In this document: one piece after another, positions 1-7,843 of the stretch | Numbering within the stretch: the stretch's first letter is position 1 | Layout of the letters: every line of letters begins with the position of its first letter | Assembly (NCBI GenBank): GCA_964242735.1 | Contig: CAXTAK010000001.1 | Coordinates: 1 to 64,000, forward strand | From: CADCUY01 sp964242735 | GTDB taxonomy: Bacteria > Actinomycetota > Actinomycetes > Actinomycetales > Quadrisphaeraceae | Reading direction: 5' to 3' | Length of the DNA: 64,000 nucleotides | Translations under genes and position numbers: made by a program | Notes under the pieces: model-generated | Databases searched by the model: none | Seen by the model: only the letters and a program-made list of their open reading frames with translations | Told to the model about the DNA's origin: nothing

Positions 1-75
1 GGGCGATTGGCGCAGCGGTAGCGCGCTTCCCTGACACGGAAGAGGTCACTGGTTCGATCCCAGTATCGCCCACCA
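1..75 (+). tRNA. tRNA-Val (anticodon GAC)
   Basis: A complete cloverleaf can be folded. The acceptor arms GGGCGAT (1-7) and ATCGCCC (65-71) pair, the anticodon loop CTGACAC gives anticodon GAC, and the T arm is ACTGG-TTCGATC-CCAGT. The discriminator base is A72 and the CCA tail is encoded at 73-75. The gene begins at the first base of the window, so its promoter lies outside. It reads GUC/GUU valine codons. The T arm and acceptor stem are identical to those of the second tRNA-Val at 755. Confidence 0.96.
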
Positions 76-103
76 GCACTGCTCGGCGGAGGAGCGCGCG
101 TGC

Positions 104-133
104 GGTGGCGCGGAGCCAAGACCTCGCGCCACC
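104..133 (+). terminator. Hairpin downstream of tRNA-Val
   Basis: GGTGGCGCG at 104-112 is perfectly complementary to CGCGCCACC at 125-133, with a 12-nt loop. It follows the tRNA by about 30 nt and also lies past the stop codon of the ssgA-like gene on the other strand, so it may terminate both. There is no U-tract, which is common in high-GC actinobacteria. Confidence 0.45.
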
Positions 134-203
134 TCCGCCTGTCGCGTCTCCGATGGGGTCGTCGCAACGTCCGGGACTCTCCTCGGCCGCCCGACGTCGT
201 GGC

Positions 204-629
204 TCAGGCCGCGCGGCCGAACAGACCGGCCAGCTCGTCCTCGACGCACAGGTGGAGGCTCTCGGCGCCGGCGGGCACCAGGGTGAACGTGCGGTCGAGG
301 AACGTGCCCATGACGCCGGCGTCCGCTTCGAGGACGGCGTGACCGTCGGGAGAGTTCAGCGACACCAGCACCACGTCGCGACCGTCGACCACCCCGGGCC
401 ACACCTGTACGTCGCCCTCGCCGCTGGGGCGGTCGAGGCCCTCGTGCAGGAGGTCGCGCGCGAAGACCCACTCCACCGCGCCGTCGTCGCCGCGGAAGGT
501 CGCCGTGACCGCGAAGGGGTCCTCGGAGTCGTAGCCGAGGTCGACGCTGACGGGGACCTTGGCGGTGTGGGGGATGACGAGGCGCAGCTCGACCTCGGCG
601 CCGATGCGTGCGGTGGGCCGTGTGCTCAC
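204..629 (-). CDS. SsgA/SsgB-family sporulation and cell division regulator
   Basis: This 141-aa protein belongs to the SsgA-like family (SALPs), actinobacterial proteins that help position FtsZ and control sporulation-specific division. Family hallmarks are visible: RLVIPHTAKVPV near the N terminus, YDSEDPFAVTATF, the very conserved VEWVFARDLLHEGL, GDVQVWPG, and LNSPDGHAVLEA followed by FLDRTF. The length matches SsgB (about 140 aa). The GTG at 629 is chosen because GAGGAG lies about 6-9 nt upstream; a longer open frame to 719 adds residues unlike the family. The gene stands alone between two tRNA-Val genes and is convergent with the first. Which SALP subgroup it belongs to cannot be told by eye; SsgB is the most widespread. 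Confidence 0.88.
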   Translation of the reverse strand: MSTRPTARIGAEVELRLVIPHTAKVPVSVDLGYDSEDPFAVTATFRGDDGAVEWVFARDLLHEGLDRPSGEGDVQVWPGVVDGRDVVLVSLNSPDGHAVLEADAGVMGTFLDRTFTLVPAGAESLHLCVEDELAGLFGRAA

Positions 630-737
630 TGGTGCTCCTCGTCCCCGCGTGCCACGCCGGAGCCGCTGAGCGGGCAACCGGTGCCGTGCATCAGTCGCAC
701 AGTGCCCCGATGGTGGCATGGCGAAACCTGTCTCCGG

Positions 738-743
738 TACACT
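738..743 (+). promoter_or_regulatory. Likely -10 box of the second tRNA-Val
   Basis: TACACT matches the actinobacterial TANNNT -10 consensus and lies 11 nt upstream of the first tRNA base, which fits a start site a few bases before the mature 5' end. No convincing -35 was seen. Confidence 0.4.
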
Positions 744-754
744 CGGCGGTGCGC

Positions 755-826
755 GGGCGATTGGCTCAGGGGTAGAGCGCCTCGTTCACACCGAGGAGGT
801 CACTGGTTCGATCCCAGTATCGCCCA
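755..826 (+). tRNA. tRNA-Val (anticodon CAC)
   Basis: Cloverleaf with acceptor GGGCGAT (755-761) pairing ATCGCCC (819-825), D arm GCTC-AGGGGTA-GAGC, anticodon loop TTCACAC giving CAC, T arm ACTGG-TTCGATC-CCAGT and discriminator A826. The following bases are CCG, so the full CCA end is not encoded, unlike the tRNA at position 1. It reads GUG, a very frequent valine codon in this genome. Confidence 0.96.
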
Positions 827-833
827 CCGCGGT

Positions 834-869
834 CCTCGGGCCCGGTCCCTCGACGGGCCGGGCCCGAGG
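834..869 (+). terminator. Strong hairpin after tRNA-Val(CAC)
   Basis: CCTCGGGCCCGG (834-845) pairs perfectly with CCGGGCCCGAGG (858-869) around a 12-nt loop, starting 8 nt after the tRNA end. Position and stability suggest an intrinsic terminator of the tRNA transcript. Confidence 0.6.
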
Positions 870-942
870 CGTCTCCCCGGCTCACCGCCCGCCACCACGG
901 CCCGGCATCACGGCCCAACAACACGGCCGGCACCATGGCCGG

Positions 943-1596
943 GTGGCCGTCAGCACCGCGCACGTCGCGACCGTCGTCCTGCTGCGTCGCTTCCCGCTGA
1001 AGAGCGCTGGCGGGGAGCTGGCCGATGAGGTCGACCTCGACGCGGACGGTGTAGTCGGTGACCGTGCGTGGGCTGTGGTCGACGACACGGGCACGCCGCT
1101 GCGCACCAGGGACCACCCGTGGTTGGCGGACCTGACGGCGGGGACCACCGACCAGCAGCTGCGCGTCCGTCTCGGCGGCCCGGCGCCCGGCGACCCGGCG
1201 CCCGGCCGTGCCGCCGCGTCCACCGACCCGACGCCGATCGGTGACGCCCTCCGCGCGGTGCTGTCGCTGCGCGCCGGACGGGCCGTGGACGTCGTGGGCA
1301 CCCCCGCAGCGCGGGTGGGGAGCGCCGGCGAGCCCGTCCACGTCATCAGCGAGCACGCCGAGCGCGACCCCGACGCGCCCACCGACTGCGACCTGGGGCA
1401 CCGGGCCAACCTCGTGCTGGCGATGGGCCCCGGCCGGTCGCCCGGTGAGGAGCGGGCGTGGGTGGGCGCGCGGCTGTCGGTCGGCGGCGCGGAGCTGCTG
1501 CTCACCCGCACCCCCCGCCGCTGCCTGGGGGTCTACGCCGACGTCCTGCGCCCCGGGCGCGTCGTGCTGGGCGACCGGGTCGTCCTGCTCGGCTGA
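943..1596 (+). CDS. MOSC domain-containing protein
   Basis: This 217-aa protein resembles MOSC (molybdenum cofactor sulfurase C-terminal) proteins of the YcbX type. The N terminus VVLLRRFPLKSAGGEL corresponds to the MOSC N-terminal beta-barrel (RYPVKSMxGE pattern), followed by GDRAWAVVDDTG. The C-terminal MOSC part includes DLGHRANLVL, VGARLSVGGAELLLTRTPRRCLGVYADV with the conserved Cys, and VLGDRVVLLG. Such proteins bind Moco and support reduction or sulfur-transfer chemistry on N-hydroxylated or sulfur compounds; the substrate here is unknown. GTG 943 is the first plausible start past the tRNA; upstream in-frame starts would run through the tRNA and its hairpin. No strong RBS is visible. 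thrS follows after 13 nt. Confidence 0.72.
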   Translation: MAVSTAHVATVVLLRRFPLKSAGGELADEVDLDADGVVGDRAWAVVDDTGTPLRTRDHPWLADLTAGTTDQQLRVRLGGPAPGDPAPGRAAASTDPTPIGDALRAVLSLRAGRAVDVVGTPAARVGSAGEPVHVISEHAERDPDAPTDCDLGHRANLVLAMGPGRSPGEERAWVGARLSVGGAELLLTRTPRRCLGVYADVLRPGRVVLGDRVVLLG

Positions 1597-1597
1597 G

Positions 1598-1603
1598 TAC
1601 CAT
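1598..1603 (+). promoter_or_regulatory. -10 box of thrS (leaderless)
   Basis: TACCAT lies directly after the MOSC stop codon and 6 nt before the thrS GTG. That spacing puts the transcription start at or next to the start codon, the typical actinobacterial leaderless arrangement. No Shine-Dalgarno sequence is present, in agreement. Confidence 0.5.
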
Positions 1604-1609
1604 CGCCGC

Positions 1610-3631
1610 GTGCCGCCTGACCCCTCCTCGACGGGCTCGATCACCCTCACGGTCGACGGGCAGGAGCGCACCGCTCCCGCGGGCACCACGGCCGCGCAGC
1701 TCTACGAGGGCCGCCGCGACGTCGTCGCCGCCCGCACCGGCGGCCACCTGCGCGACCTCGCCGAGCCGCTCACCGACGGCGACACCGTCGAGGCGGTACC
1801 CGTCGGGAGCCCCGACGGGCTCGACGTGCTCCGTCACTCCGCCGCCCACGTCCTCGCCCAGGCCGTCCAGGAGCTGCACCCCGGCGCCCGCCTCGGCATC
1901 GGCCCGCCGGTGCGCGACGGCTTCTACTACGACTTCGACGTCGAGGTGCCGTTCACCCCAGAGGACCTCAAGACCCTGACGGCGGGCGTGGCGCGCATCG
2001 TCAAGGAGGGCCAGGCCTTCGTCCGCCGCGTCGTCACCGACGACCAGGCCCGCGCGGAGCTGGCCGACGAGCCGTACAAGCTGGAGCTCGTCGCCCTGAA
2101 GGGCTCAGCGGCCGACGCCGCGGAGGGCGCCTCCGTCGAGGTCGGCGCGGGCGAGCTGACGATCTACGACAACGTGCGCCGCGACGGCACGGTGGCGTGG
2201 CGCGACCTCTGCCGCGGCCCGCACGTGCCCTCCACCAGGGTGCTGGGCAACGGCTGGGCCCTCACCCGCACCGCGGCGGCGTACTGGCGCGGTGACCAGG
2301 CCAACGCCCAGCTGCAGCGGGTGTACGGCACGGCGTGGCCCACCAAGGACGAGCTGCGCGCCCACACCGAGCGCCTCGCCGAGGCCGAGCGCCGCGACCA
2401 CCGCCGCCTCGGCGCCGAGCTCGACCTGTTCTCCTTCCCCGAGGAGATCGGCTCGGGGCTGCCCGTGTTCCACCCCCGCGGCGGGGTGGTGCGCCGCGCG
2501 ATGGAGGACTACTCCCGCCGGCGCCACGAGGAGGGGGGCTACGAGTTCGTCTACTCCCCGCACATCACCAAGGCCCAGCTCTTCGAGACCAGCGGCCACC
2601 TCCAGTGGTACGCGGACGGCATGTACCCGCCGATGCACCTCGACGAGGAGCGCGACGCGGACGGGGTGGTCCGCCGCCAGGGACAGGACTACTACCTGAA
2701 ACCGATGAACTGCCCGTTCCACAACCTCATCTACCGCTCGCGGGGCCGTTCCTACCGGGAGCTGCCTCTGCGGCTGTTCGAGTTCGGGTCGGTGTACCGG
2801 TACGAGAAGTCCGGGGTGGTGCACGGGCTGACCCGGGTGCGCGGGATGACCCAGGACGACGCGCACATCTACTGCACCCCCGAGCAGCTGCAGGGCGAGA
2901 TCACCTCGCTGCTGCGCTTCGTCCTCGACCTGCTCGCCGACTACGGGCTCACCGACTTCTTCCTGGAGCTCTCGACCCGAAACCCCGCGAAGTCCGTCGG
3001 CAGCGACGAGCAGTGGGAGGAGGCCACCGAGGCGCTGCGCCGGGCCGCTGCGTCCACCGGGCTGGAGCTGGTGCTCGACCCCGGCGGCGCCGCCTTCTAC
3101 GCCCCGAAGATCTCCGTGCAGGCCCGCGACGCGATCGGGCGCACGTGGCAGATGTCGACGATCCAGGTCGACTTCCAGCTGCCGGAGCGCTTCGGGCTCG
3201 AGTACACCGGTGCCGACGGGTCCCGCCAGCAGCCGTACATGATCCACCGGGCGCTGTTCGGGTCGATCGAGCGCTTCTTCGCCGTCCTGCTCGAGCACTA
3301 CGCCGGGGCGATGCCCCCGTGGCTCTCCCCGGTGCAGGTCGTGGGGGTGCCGGTCGCGGGCGAGTTCGCCCCGCACCTGCACGACGTCGCGGGACTGCTG
3401 CGCGCCCAGGGGGTGCGGGTGGAGGTCGACGACTCCGACGAGCGGATGCAGAAGAAGATCCGCACCCACGCCAAGGACAAGGTGCCGTTCGTGCTGATCG
3501 CGGGCGCGGACGACGTCGAGAAGCAGGCGGTGTCGTTCCGGTACCGCGACGGCCGCCAGGACAACGGGGTGCCGGTGGAGGAGGCGGTGGCGCGCGTCGT
3601 CGAGGCGGTGCGCGCCCGGGTGCAGGTGTGA
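1610..3631 (+). CDS. thrS: Threonine--tRNA ligase
   Basis: This 673-aa class II synthetase charges tRNA-Thr. In order it has an N-terminal TGS domain (about residues 1-65), the N2 editing domain with HSAAHVLAQ (H76, H80), a catalytic core with LKPMNCPFH (zinc ligand C368 and the following His), motif 2 FEFGSVYRYEKSGVVHG and RVRGMTQDDAHIYC, and a C-terminal anticodon-binding domain with VEVDDSDERMQKKIR. The length is normal for the bacterial enzyme. GTG 1610 gives a clean TGS start; a longer open frame overlaps the MOSC gene. The next gene overlaps its stop by 4 nt (GTGA), so thrS heads the lipid operon, as in Mycobacterium. Confidence 0.97.
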   Translation: MPPDPSSTGSITLTVDGQERTAPAGTTAAQLYEGRRDVVAARTGGHLRDLAEPLTDGDTVEAVPVGSPDGLDVLRHSAAHVLAQAVQELHPGARLGIGPPVRDGFYYDFDVEVPFTPEDLKTLTAGVARIVKEGQAFVRRVVTDDQARAELADEPYKLELVALKGSAADAAEGASVEVGAGELTIYDNVRRDGTVAWRDLCRGPHVPSTRVLGNGWALTRTAAAYWRGDQANAQLQRVYGTAWPTKDELRAHTERLAEAERRDHRRLGAELDLFSFPEEIGSGLPVFHPRGGVVRRAMEDYSRRRHEEGGYEFVYSPHITKAQLFETSGHLQWYADGMYPPMHLDEERDADGVVRRQGQDYYLKPMNCPFHNLIYRSRGRSYRELPLRLFEFGSVYRYEKSGVVHGLTRVRGMTQDDAHIYCTPEQLQGEITSLLRFVLDLLADYGLTDFFLELSTRNPAKSVGSDEQWEEATEALRRAAASTGLELVLDPGGAAFYAPKISVQARDAIGRTWQMSTIQVDFQLPERFGLEYTGADGSRQQPYMIHRALFGSIERFFAVLLEHYAGAMPPWLSPVQVVGVPVAGEFAPHLHDVAGLLRAQGVRVEVDDSDERMQKKIRTHAKDKVPFVLIAGADDVEKQAVSFRYRDGRQDNGVPVEEAVARVVEAVRARVQV

Positions 3632-4221
3632 GCGTGCCGACGGGGCCGACTGAGCCCGCTGAGCCGTCGTCGTCGCTGGTGGGGACGCCGGACGGCGTCG
3701 AGCGGCTGTGGACCCCGCACCGCCTCGTCTACATCGGCGGGCAGGACAAGCCCGCCGACACCAGCGCCGGGGAGCAGTGCCCGTTCTGCCGGGTGCCGGG
3801 GCTGGACGACGAGCAGGGGCTGGTCGTCGCGCGCGGCGAGCTGGCGTACGTGGTGCTCAACCTGTACCCGTACAACCCCGGGCACCTGCTCGTGTGCCCG
3901 TACCGCCACGTGGCGGGACTGGTCGACCTCACGCGGGAGGAGACCGTGGAGCTGGCGCTGCTCACCCAGTCGGCGGTGCGGGTGCTGACCGCGGCGATGT
4001 CCCCCGGCGGGTACAACCTCGGGGTCAACCAGGGGGCGCTCGGCGGCGCGGGCATCGCGGCGCACCTGCACCAGCACGTGGTGCCGCGCTGGGACGGCGA
4101 CGCGAACTTCCTGCCGGTGGTGGCGCGCACGAAGGCGCTGCCCGAGCTGCTGGGCGACACGCGGAACCGGGTCGCGGCGGCGTGGGCGGCCTCGGGGGAG
4201 CCCGGGCGCGCCAGCGGCTGA
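3628..4221 (+). CDS. HIT family hydrolase/Ap4A phosphorylase-like protein
   Basis: This 197-aa histidine-triad protein acts on nucleoside phosphate esters. The triad is HLHQHVV (H146, H148, H150), preceded by LNLYPYNPGHLLVCPYRH and GYNLGVNQG, both typical of the family. CPFC (C51, C54) probably binds zinc. The position between thrS and pgsA is that of the mycobacterial Rv2613c protein, described as an Ap4A phosphorylase, so a similar activity is inferred. GTG 3628 overlaps the thrS stop; a second in-frame GTG at 3634 is possible. A 151-nt gap to pgsA suggests a separate promoter there. Confidence 0.9.
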   Translation: MSVPTGPTEPAEPSSSLVGTPDGVERLWTPHRLVYIGGQDKPADTSAGEQCPFCRVPGLDDEQGLVVARGELAYVVLNLYPYNPGHLLVCPYRHVAGLVDLTREETVELALLTQSAVRVLTAAMSPGGYNLGVNQGALGGAGIAAHLHQHVVPRWDGDANFLPVVARTKALPELLGDTRNRVAAAWAASGEPGRASG

Positions 4222-4372
4222 GGGTGCTGCCGGGCCACCTGAGCGCGCCGGCCGACCTCACCGGCCGACCGCGGCGCCGGACCCCGCCCCCGCACCACCT
4301 CTGTGGCACGGACGGTGCACGACGTGCTGCTCGCACGGGCGAGGTGGCGGGCGTCGGTACGCTGCCCGGGCC

Positions 4373-5014
4373 ATGCTCAACGGACTCACCCGCGCCGCGA
4401 TGCCGTGGCTGCTCACCCCTGCCGCCCGGGTCCTGACCCGCGCCGGGGTCAGCCCCGACGCGGTGACCGTCGTCGGCACCGTCGGGGTGGTGGCGGCGGG
4501 CCTGGGCCTGCTGGGCACCGGCCGCCTGCTCGCCGGGTCGCTGCTCATCGGCGCCCTCGCCCTCGCCGACACCCTCGACGGGATCATGGCGCGGCTCTCC
4601 GGCCGGTCCGGGCGGTGGGGCGCGTTCCTCGACTCCACCCTCGACCGCGTCGCCGACGCGGCCGTCTTCGCCGGTCTCGTCGTGCACTTCACCGGGGAGG
4701 GCGACCACCGCCCGACGGCGCTGCTGGCCCTGGCGTGCCTGGCGCTGGGATCCCTGGTGCCCTACGCGCGGGCGCGTGCCGAGGGCCTGGGCCTGCGCGC
4801 CGACGTCGGTCTCGCCGAGCGCGCCGACCGCCTCGCCGCCGTCCTCCTCGGCTGCCTGCTCGTCGGGCTCGGTGCCCCGGTGGGCGCGCTGACCCTCGTG
4901 CTGGCGCTGCTGGCCGCGGCGAGCGCGGTGACCGTGGCGCAGCGGGTCGCCGCGGTGCGCCGCCAGATCGCCGCCGGTACCGGGCAGCCGGCGGCACCGG
5001 CGGGCAGGGAGTGA
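4373..5014 (+). CDS. pgsA: Phosphatidylinositol (phosphate) synthase, CDP-alcohol phosphotransferase
   Basis: This 213-aa multi-pass membrane enzyme joins an inositol (phosphate) head group to CDP-diacylglycerol. The complete CDP-alcohol phosphotransferase signature D-x2-DG-x2-AR-x8-G-x3-D-x3-D begins at D66 (DTLDGIMAR ... GAFLDSTLD). About five or six hydrophobic helices are visible. It precedes patA (4-nt GTGA overlap) and pimA, so the product is almost certainly the phosphatidylinositol used for PIM synthesis. A TACGCT box 11 nt upstream of the ATG may be its own -10. In actinobacteria the true acceptor is inositol 1-phosphate, followed by dephosphorylation. Confidence 0.93.
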   Translation: MLNGLTRAAMPWLLTPAARVLTRAGVSPDAVTVVGTVGVVAAGLGLLGTGRLLAGSLLIGALALADTLDGIMARLSGRSGRWGAFLDSTLDRVADAAVFAGLVVHFTGEGDHRPTALLALACLALGSLVPYARARAEGLGLRADVGLAERADRLAAVLLGCLLVGLGAPVGALTLVLALLAAASAVTVAQRVAAVRRQIAAGTGQPAAPAGRE

Positions 5015-5943
5015 GGTCGCCCCGCCCCGTCGACGCGGCGGTCGTGGCGGCGTGGCGGGTGGTCCCCCGCCTGCCCGCGCCGCTGGTGCGGGTGGGCTTC
5101 GCGCTGGTGGCCGATGCCACCTGGTGGCGGCGCGGCGCCGGGGTCCGCCAGCTGGAGGCCAACCTGGCCCGGGTGCGCCGCGGCGCCGGGCCCAGGGAGC
5201 TGCGCCGGCTCTCCCGCGCCGGGATGCGCTCTTACCTGAGGTACTGGGCCGAGGTGTTCACCCTGCCCACCTGGTCCCGCGAGCGGGTCGTCGGTGGGGT
5301 GCGCCTCGAGGGGGAGGGGGACCTGCGCGCCGCGCTCGCCCGCGGTCGCGGGCTCGTCTGCTTCCTCGGTCACAGCGGCAACTGGGACCACCTCGGGGCG
5401 TGGGGGGCGATGGCGCTCGGCCCGGTCACCACCGTCGTCGAGCGCCTCGAGCCGGCGGTGGTCTTCCAGGCCTTCCTGGCCTACCGCACCCGGCTGGGCA
5501 TCACGGCGGTGCCGCACACCGGCAGCCCGGCGTCCCTGCTGCGTGCGTTGCGCGCGGGCGGGATCGTCCCCCTGGTGGCCGACCGCGACCTCACCGGCAC
5601 CGGCGTGGTCGTGGACCTCTTCGGGGAGCCCGCCCGGGTCGCTGCGGGCCCCGCCGCCCTCGCCCTGACCAGCGGCGCCGCCCTCTTCGCGGTGACCTGC
5701 CACACCGAGGCGCGGCAGCGACCGCGGTGGTCACCGCCGTGGTCACCGCGGTGGGGTCAGCGCACCGTCGTCGGCGTGGCCCACGAGGTGCCGGTGCCGC
5801 AGCGCACCACCGCGGGAGGGCGGGCGCAGCAGGTGCAGGTGATGACGCAGCACTGCGTCGACCACCTCGCCGCGGGCATCACCGCGCACCCCCAGGAGTG
5901 GCACATGCTGCAGCGGGTCTTCCTCGCCGACCTCGACCGATGA
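5011..5943 (+). CDS. patA: Phosphatidylinositol mannoside acyltransferase
   Basis: This 310-aa protein of the LpxL/HtrB lysophospholipid acyltransferase family transfers an acyl chain to the mannose of PIM1/PIM2 at the inner leaflet. The catalytic H-x4-D is GHSGNWD (H121, D126). ADRDLTGTGVVVDLFGEPA (residues about 190-208) matches the family's conserved core after the catalytic site. GTG 5011 overlaps the pgsA stop and its TGA overlaps the pimA ATG, so the three genes are translationally coupled. The length is normal. Confidence 0.92.
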   Translation: MRSPRPVDAAVVAAWRVVPRLPAPLVRVGFALVADATWWRRGAGVRQLEANLARVRRGAGPRELRRLSRAGMRSYLRYWAEVFTLPTWSRERVVGGVRLEGEGDLRAALARGRGLVCFLGHSGNWDHLGAWGAMALGPVTTVVERLEPAVVFQAFLAYRTRLGITAVPHTGSPASLLRALRAGGIVPLVADRDLTGTGVVVDLFGEPARVAAGPAALALTSGAALFAVTCHTEARQRPRWSPPWSPRWGQRTVVGVAHEVPVPQRTTAGGRAQQVQVMTQHCVDHLAAGITAHPQEWHMLQRVFLADLDR

Positions 5944-7112
5944 GGATCGGCATCGTCTGCCCCTACTCCCTGGACCTCCCCGGGGGGGTGCAGGGCCACG
6001 TCGTGGAGCTCGCCGGGCACCTGGCCCGCCGCGGTCACCACGTGCGGGTCCTCGCCCCCGCCGACGACGACGCGGTGGTCGCCGCGCTGGCCGACCACGT
6101 CGACACCGTCGGGGGGGCGGTGCCCGTGCCCTACAACGGGTCGGTCGCCCGCCTGGTGTTCGGTCCGTTCGCGGCGCTGCGGACCCGCCGGTGGGTCGCC
6201 GGTGGGGACTTCGACGTCCTGCACCTGCACGAACCCCTCGCGCCCAGCCTGTCGCTGCTCGCGCTGTGGGCCTCCAGCGGGCCCGTCGTGGCGACCTGGC
6301 ACAGCGCCCAGCTGCGCTCACGGGCCCTGCGGGTCGCGCAGCCCGTGTCGGCGCCGACGCTGGAGAAGGTCTCCGCGCACATCGCCGTCAGCGAGGACGC
6401 CCGGCGCACCCTCGTCGACCACCTCGGCGGCGACGCCGCGGTGGTGCCCAACGGGGTCCACGTCGAGCGCTTCGCCGCGGCGCCCCACGAGCCGCGCTGG
6501 TGCGGGACGCCGGGCGCGCCGACGGTGGCGTTCCTGGGGCGCTTCGACGAGCCGCGCAAGGGCCTGCCCGCGCTGCTGGAGGCGCTGCCGGAGCTGCTCG
6601 CGGTGCACCCGGGGCTGCGGTTGCTCGTCGGCGGGAGCGGGGACGGGCCGCGGGCGCTGGCGCTGGCCGGGTCGAGCGCGCCGGCGGTGGAGGTGCTGGG
6701 GCCCCTGACCGAGGCGCAGAAGGCGTCGCTGCTCGCGAGCGCCGACGCCTACGTCGCCCCCCAGACCGGGGGGGAGAGCTTCGGCGTCGTCCTGCTGGAG
6801 GCGATGGCCGCGGGCACCCCCGTCGTGGCGAGCGACCTGCCGGCCTTCCGGCGGGTGCTCGACGGCGGCCGGCTGGGGGCGCTCGCGCCCACCGGGGACG
6901 TCGCCGCCCTCGCCGCCGCGGTCCTGGGCGTGCTCGCCGACCGGTCGGCTGGGGCGCGGGTGGCACGGGCCGCCGCGACCGCGGTGCTCGCCTACGACTG
7001 GAGCCGGGTCGCGGCGCAGGTCGAGGCGGTCTTCGAGACGGTCCTGTCCGGGGAGCACGGCATCGGCCCCGACACCTGGGCCCGACACCCCGCGCCCCCC
7101 CGGCGACCGTGA
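5940..7112 (+). CDS. pimA: Phosphatidylinositol alpha-mannosyltransferase
   Basis: This 390-aa GT4 glycosyltransferase with two Rossmann domains adds the first mannose from GDP-mannose to phosphatidylinositol. The N terminus MRIGIVCPYSLDLPGGVQGH carries the glycine-rich loop of PimA. LHEPLAPS, WHSAQLRS, NGVHVERF and FLGRFDEPRKGL are conserved, and GESFGVVLLEAMAAGTPVV contains the E-x7-E nucleotide-sugar motif. The ATG overlaps the patA stop (ATGA). The last 25 residues are low-complexity and Pro/Arg-rich. It ends in a TGATG overlap with the next gene. Confidence 0.95.
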   Translation: MRIGIVCPYSLDLPGGVQGHVVELAGHLARRGHHVRVLAPADDDAVVAALADHVDTVGGAVPVPYNGSVARLVFGPFAALRTRRWVAGGDFDVLHLHEPLAPSLSLLALWASSGPVVATWHSAQLRSRALRVAQPVSAPTLEKVSAHIAVSEDARRTLVDHLGGDAAVVPNGVHVERFAAAPHEPRWCGTPGAPTVAFLGRFDEPRKGLPALLEALPELLAVHPGLRLLVGGSGDGPRALALAGSSAPAVEVLGPLTEAQKASLLASADAYVAPQTGGESFGVVLLEAMAAGTPVVASDLPAFRRVLDGGRLGALAPTGDVAALAAAVLGVLADRSAGARVARAAATAVLAYDWSRVAAQVEAVFETVLSGEHGIGPDTWARHPAPPRRP

Positions 7113-7843
7113 TGAGCAGCGTCATGAGCCCGGTGGCCGGGGCGCCGGTCCCCTCGGGGCCCAGCGGACCCGCTGCCGTGGAGGTGCAGACCGCGGTGGC
7201 GGTGCCCGTCGCCGTCGCGGTGCCGGTGGGGCTCCTCGGCCTGGTCGCGGTGGTCGTGATCGCGGCGGTGGTGGTGCAGGTCTACGCCCGGCGACTGCAC
7301 CGGTTGCACCGCCGCGCCGGCGCCGGCGCGCTCGCCCTGGACGCCGCGCTCGTCAGGCGAGCCAGCGCTGTCGAGGACCTGCTCCGCTCGCGCGCACCCG
7401 ATCCCTCCCGGGGCGCGGTGCTCCCTGAGGCCGCGGCGGTCCGACCCGGCGCCCTCGCAGTGCTGCCGGGAGCCGCGGCGGTGCTGCCCGGCGCGGTCGC
7501 CGCGGTGCGCGCCGCTGCGACCGGGCGGGCGCGGGCGCAGGCCGAGTCGGACCTCTCGGCGCTGCTGCGCGCGGCCCTGGACGCACGGGCGTGCGCCGAC
7601 CTCGCCGGGGACCCCCGCGCGGCGCCGTTCCTCGCGGAGCTGTCCGCGTCCTGCGAGCGGGTGGTGCTCGCGCGGCGGATCGCCAACGACGCCGCGGTGC
7701 AGGCCCAACGGGTGCGCGCGAAGCGCCTGGTGCGGTGGGCCCGCCTCGCCGGGCGCGCCCCGGTGCCGACCACCGTCGAGATGGACGACGAGCCACCACC
7801 CGCCCTGACCGGGCCAGCTGCGGGCCTACCCTCGCGGCCGTGA
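7112..7843 (+). CDS. Single-pass membrane protein of unknown function
   Basis: This 243-aa protein is not recognised with certainty. Residues about 25-55 are an unbroken Val/Ala/Leu membrane segment followed by RRLHRLHRR, suggesting one N-terminal anchor with the rest in the cytoplasm. The soluble part is Ala/Arg-rich and mostly helical, with a short internal repeat (GALAVLPGAAAVLPGAVAAV). Its organisation recalls LemA-like anchored helical bundles, but no firm motif supports that. The start overlaps the pimA stop (ATG at 7112) and the end overlaps the Nudix start, so it is cotranscribed with the PIM genes and may act in the same membrane process. Confidence 0.75.
   Translation: MSSVMSPVAGAPVPSGPSGPAAVEVQTAVAVPVAVAVPVGLLGLVAVVVIAAVVVQVYARRLHRLHRRAGAGALALDAALVRRASAVEDLLRSRAPDPSRGAVLPEAAAVRPGALAVLPGAAAVLPGAVAAVRAAATGRARAQAESDLSALLRAALDARACADLAGDPRAAPFLAELSASCERVVLARRIANDAAVQAQRVRAKRLVRWARLAGRAPVPTTVEMDDEPPPALTGPAAGLPSRP
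7827..7832 (+). promoter_or_regulatory. -10-like box before the Nudix gene
   Basis: TACCCT lies 7 nt upstream of the GTG at 7840, within the end of the preceding coding sequence. It fits an internal leaderless promoter. Confidence 0.35.

Noticed and set aside
1597..1609. T-box or other riboswitch before thrS (also hisS at 45111-45123 and aspS)
   Set aside because: The upstream intervals are 13, 13 and 74 nt, too short for a T-box; thrS seems leaderless.
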